Made by a program: the position numbers and the translations under genes
NCBI GenBank assembly: GCA_029782355.1
Contig: JAKOUY010000040.1
Coordinates: 1-64,000, forward strand
DNA: 64,000 nt
Origin: Actinomycetes bacterium
GTDB taxonomy: Bacteria > Actinomycetota > Acidimicrobiia > Acidimicrobiales > Ilumatobacteraceae
Direction: 5' to 3'
In this document: positions 61,141 through 64,000 of the stretch, one piece after another
Layout: every line of letters starts with the position of its first letter
How positions within the stretch are numbered: position 1 is the stretch's first letter
Notes under the pieces: generated by a model
The model's database searches: none
Told to the model about the DNA's origin: nothing
Seen by the model: only the letters and a program-made list of their open reading frames with translations

Positions 61141-63052
61141 GTGGGCCGGGCTGACGGCGGCGTTCCTGGCGGTGCGCGCCCCGCTGCATGCCGCGCTGTC
61201 ACCGGACGGCCGGTGCCTGGCCGTCACCACGACGTCGGTCCCGCTCGGCCTCGACCACGAGGAGATCGGCCTGACGTTGCTCGACCTGCAGAGCGGGGTC
61301 GAGTCGCCCGTCGACGGGCTGGCGCCGGGCGCCCGTCTGGCCGGTTGGTCGCCCGCCGGCGATCTGGCCGTCGTCACCGAGGGTGACGGGCAGCCGGTCG
61401 TAGCCGTGCGTCGAGCCGGTTCGGACGCCTGGGCCACCCTCGCTGGTACCGAGGGCGCCGTCGGGGCGCCGTTGTTCTCGCCGTGCGGACGGTACCTGGC
61501 GGTGGCCTGCCGCCCGTCGCCGCCCGTCGAGCCGGGTCGCCCGCTGCGGTGGTCGGGCGCGGTGCTGGACGCCGACGGCATCGGCCGGCTGACCGATCCG
61601 CCGGCGCTGCGGCTCGTCGACCTCGATCGTGGATCGGTGGGCACGCCCGGCGGGCGCCATCCGGCCATGGCCGGCTGGCGCTGCGGGGCGATCCGCTGGT
61701 CGCCGGATGGATCGGTCCTGGCCGTGGTGGTCAGCCACGAGCCAACCGGTCTGGTCGGCGGGCAGTCCCTGCGGCTGGTCGGGGTGGACGGCTCGGTCGG
61801 GGTGCCGGCGCTGCCCGGTGGGCGGACGGTCGCCCCGGCGTGGCTCGACGACGGGCGGTTGGCCGTGCTGATCGCCGAACCGACCGACGCCCCGGCGGGC
61901 AGCGCGGCGCGCCTCTACGTGGCGAGCGGCTCCGGGTTCGACCTGCTGGCGGTCACCGACCTGTTCGGCGACGTCTACGGCGACCAGCCGGCCGAGCTGG
62001 CCGACAGCTACGACGGGGTCATCCTCGGCGCGCCCGGTGGCCGCCTGGTGGTGCGCACGGGGCATCGCGGCTGTCACGGGATTGCCGTGGTCGACCCGGC
62101 CGGCGGACCGCCGGCGGAGATCGTCGGCGGACGGCGCTGTGCGTCGCCGGTGGCGGTGGCCGGCGAGCGCCTGGTGTTCACCTCGATGTCGGCGTCGGCG
62201 ATGGTCGAACTGCACGTCGCCGAGCTGCCGACCGGCCGTGGCGAGCGCCCGCTCACCGCGTACGCCGCTCGGGCGCCGCGGCCGGCGGCCGTCACCCGAT
62301 GGTGCGTCGGCCGGCTGGATGGGTGGATGGTGCACCCGCCGGCGGACCATCGCCGCGCTGGCCCACCTCCCGCCGTCGTGGTCGTCCACGGCGGCCCGCA
62401 CTACGCCTACGGCGAGGCCTTCTCGATCGACGCCCAGGTGCTCGCCGCGGCCGGCTTCGCCGTGCTCTACACCAACCCGCGGGGATCCACCGGCTACGGC
62501 GAGGAGTTCGCCCACCGGGTTCATGGCGATTGGCCCGGCGCCCTCGCCGACGTGCTCGCCGTGATCGACGACGCGGTCGGGGCCGGATGGATCGACGGCG
62601 CCCGGCTGGGCATCGCCGGCAACTCCTACGGTGGATACCTGGCCTGCTGGGCGGCGGCGACCACCGAGCGGTTCCGGGCCGCGGTGGCCGAGAACCCGGT
62701 CACCGACCTGGTCTCGATGTACGGCACCAGCGACATCGGCCCGACGTTCCTGCCCCGCCAGTTCGGCGGCGCCCCGCACGAGCAGTGGGAGCGCTACGTC
62801 GCCCAGTCGCCGATCCGCCACGCCCACCGGGCGCGGACGCCGACGCTGTTCGTCAGCGGGACGGACGACCGGCGGTGCCCACCGGGGCAGGCCTGGGCCA
62901 TGCATCGTGGGCTCCTGGCAGCCGGGACGCCGAGCGAGGTGCTCGTCCTCCCCGGGTCGGCGCACGAGGGCAGCACCTACGGCCCGCCGGCCTGCCGGGT
63001 GGCCCACGATCAGGCCGTGGTGGCGTGGATGCGACGGTGGCTGGTCGGATGA
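61133..63052 (+). CDS. S9 family peptidase (prolyl oligopeptidase-like)
   Basis: 639-aa cytoplasmic serine peptidase with an N-terminal beta-propeller and a C-terminal alpha/beta hydrolase domain. The catalytic triad is S498 in GNSYGGYLA, D578 or D579 in SGTDDRRC, and H611 in GSAHEG. The hydrolase domain opens with VVVHGGPHYAYGEAF. No signal peptide is present, so it would act on imported peptides, consistent with the upstream peptide importer. An ATG at 61127 would add two residues. The next gene overlaps its stop by 4 bases. Confidence 0.93.
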   Translation: MTEWAGLTAAFLAVRAPLHAALSPDGRCLAVTTTSVPLGLDHEEIGLTLLDLQSGVESPVDGLAPGARLAGWSPAGDLAVVTEGDGQPVVAVRRAGSDAWATLAGTEGAVGAPLFSPCGRYLAVACRPSPPVEPGRPLRWSGAVLDADGIGRLTDPPALRLVDLDRGSVGTPGGRHPAMAGWRCGAIRWSPDGSVLAVVVSHEPTGLVGGQSLRLVGVDGSVGVPALPGGRTVAPAWLDDGRLAVLIAEPTDAPAGSAARLYVASGSGFDLLAVTDLFGDVYGDQPAELADSYDGVILGAPGGRLVVRTGHRGCHGIAVVDPAGGPPAEIVGGRRCASPVAVAGERLVFTSMSASAMVELHVAELPTGRGERPLTAYAARAPRPAAVTRWCVGRLDGWMVHPPADHRRAGPPPAVVVVHGGPHYAYGEAFSIDAQVLAAAGFAVLYTNPRGSTGYGEEFAHRVHGDWPGALADVLAVIDDAVGAGWIDGARLGIAGNSYGGYLACWAAATTERFRAAVAENPVTDLVSMYGTSDIGPTFLPRQFGGAPHEQWERYVAQSPIRHAHRARTPTLFVSGTDDRRCPPGQAWAMHRGLLAAGTPSEVLVLPGSAHEGSTYGPPACRVAHDQAVVAWMRRWLVG

Positions 63053-64000
63053 GCAGCGATCAGCCGGTCGAGCGGCTGGATGCGACCCTGGCTCGGTGGG
63101 TGGAGCGGCTGCTGGGAGCGGACGATCGGCCGTGGGACCACGGTCCGGCGGCGCCGGGCGCGGCCTGGGGGATCGTCAGCGGCGGCCGGCTGGTTCGGGC
63201 CGGGGGTGCCGGGGTGCACGTCTGGCCGGACGGCGAGCCTCCCACCGCCGGCACCGTGTTCCGCATCGCCTCGATGACCAAGAGCTTCACCGCGGCGGCG
63301 GTGCTGCAGCTTCGTGATCGTGGGCTGATCGACCTCGACCAGCCGGTCCTGCGCCACGTGCCCGAGGCCATCGGGCTGGCCGGGCTCGGCCGGGCGGGCC
63401 GCGGTCCGAGCATCGACGGGTTGTTGCGCATGGCCGGCGGGCTGGCCGAGGACGACCCGCTCGGCGATCGCCTCCAGGGGCTGTCGGCTGCAGGCTTCGA
63501 CGCCATGCTGGCCCAGACGGCCGTGCCGGCCACGGCGGGGGCCTTCGAGTACTCCAACCTCGGCTACGCCGTGCTCGGGCGGCTCATCGAGCGGGTCGGC
63601 GGGTCGCCCTTCGCCACGGCCATCGGTGCCGGGCTGCTCCGCCCGCTCGGGCTGTCGTCGACCACCTGGACCGCCCCGCCCGGGATGGCCGGCGGCTACG
63701 TGTGGCGCGATGCCTGGCAGCTCGAGCCGGTGGACCCGCCCGGCGCCTTCGGGGCCATGGGCGGCCTGTTCAGCACCGTCGCCGACCTGGCCGTGTGGGT
63801 TGCCCACCTGTCGAGCGGTGATCCGGGTGGCGGGTTGGCGGTGGCCAGCCGGGCCGATCTGGCGATGCCGCGCACCCGGCGCCCACCGCTGCGCCTGCAC
63901 GACGCAGTGGGCCCGATCCCGGCCTGGTACGGCTACGGCTTGAACGTCGCCGAGTCGCCCACCGCCGGCCCGCTGGTGTGGCACAGCGGTGGGTACCCCG
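63049..64000 (+). CDS. Serine hydrolase of the beta-lactamase/DD-peptidase class C type (3' truncated)
   Basis: Penicillin-binding-fold hydrolase, 317 codons before the window ends. The three motifs are present: S75-M-T-K78 with the nucleophile, Y168-S-N170, and H312-S-G-G in the place of KTG. HSG in place of KTG is common among esterase and D-amino-peptide enzymes of this fold. No signal peptide is evident at the N-terminus (MSSDQPVERLDATLARW). The ATG overlaps the S9 peptidase stop by 4 bases. Neighbours point to peptide degradation, possibly D-aminopeptidase or esterase activity, not drug resistance. Confidence 0.92.
   Translation, partial: MSSDQPVERLDATLARWVERLLGADDRPWDHGPAAPGAAWGIVSGGRLVRAGGAGVHVWPDGEPPTAGTVFRIASMTKSFTAAAVLQLRDRGLIDLDQPVLRHVPEAIGLAGLGRAGRGPSIDGLLRMAGGLAEDDPLGDRLQGLSAAGFDAMLAQTAVPATAGAFEYSNLGYAVLGRLIERVGGSPFATAIGAGLLRPLGLSSTTWTAPPGMAGGYVWRDAWQLEPVDPPGAFGAMGGLFSTVADLAVWVAHLSSGDPGGGLAVASRADLAMPRTRRPPLRLHDAVGPIPAWYGYGLNVAESPTAGPLVWHSGGYP

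Noticed and set aside
63049-64000. Reading the last gene as an antibiotic-resistance beta-lactamase.
   Set aside because: No signal peptide, HSG in place of KTG, and an operon for peptide use; the fold is shared with many esterases and peptidases.

Overview
The window is very GC-rich, densely coding bacterial chromosome with no rRNA, tRNA, insertion sequence, prophage or CRISPR array that I can see. Gene content and order suggest a high-GC Actinomycetota, most probably class Acidimicrobiia (inference): clpP-clpX-folC, ndk, mreBCD-pbp2-rodA, a pair of radical-SAM family genes, rne-rplU-rpmA, DUF501, and an adenosine/uracil salvage block resembling that of mycobacteria. Many start codons are GTG, many neighbours overlap by 4 nt (ATGA/GTGA), and no gap exceeds about 260 bases.

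Bases 1-16.0 kb, plus strand, housekeeping core: clpP (5' truncated), clpX, folC, an FkbM methyltransferase, ndk, the rod-shape/elongasome genes mreB, mreC, mreD, mrdA (PBP2), rodA, then two radical-SAM-associated genes, RNase E/G, and ribosomal proteins L21 and L27.

16.0-28.5 kb, nucleotide and nucleoside salvage: dgt (dNTPase), a PfkB (adenosine-type) kinase, a phosphohexomutase-family enzyme that may act as a phosphopentomutase, upp, add overlapped by a PhyH-type dioxygenase, queF, and a complete BMP-type nucleoside ABC importer (two permeases, double ATPase, lipoprotein with a long Thr/Ala/Gly repeat linker).

28.5-41.7 kb, mixed: an SGNH-hydrolase-like membrane protein, two divergent crotonase-fold enzymes, a small basic protein, a mocA-coxG-DUF501-GNAT operon, an NlpC/P60 peptidase with a structured leader, a coxD-coxE-xdhC-like operon, a GH13 glycogen-debranching-like enzyme and an FAD oxidoreductase.

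41.7-55.2 kb, mixed: aldo/keto reductase and SDR (divergent), PIN-like protein with a PAP2 phosphatase, coxS-coxM-like subunits, znuB-znuC divergent from a Fur-family regulator (zur), Lrp regulator with a class-III aminotransferase, and a coxL-like molybdenum subunit leading an ABC-2 exporter operon. The molybdenum hydroxylase parts (L, M, S, G, D, E, XdhC, MocA) are therefore all present but split over four transcription units.

55.3-64.0 kb, plus strand, peptide utilisation: a Tat-exported dipeptide-type binding protein, two permeases, a fused double ATPase, an XRE-cupin regulator, an S9 peptidase and a class-C beta-lactamase-like serine hydrolase cut by the window end; from the first permease onward the genes are almost all overlapped.

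The most striking global signal is transcriptional. At well over a dozen genes on both strands a TAnnnT hexamer (often TAGCCT, TACCCT, TACACT) ends 6-9 nt before the start codon, as expected for leaderless mRNAs. One divergent pair (phyH/queF) has two such -10 boxes overlapping on opposite strands. Other unexplained structures are an 18-bp hairpin inside the rne coding region, a 29-bp tandem duplication of the dgt 3' end, and a DUF501 protein apparently fused to the C-terminal half of a Ppx/GppA phosphatase.
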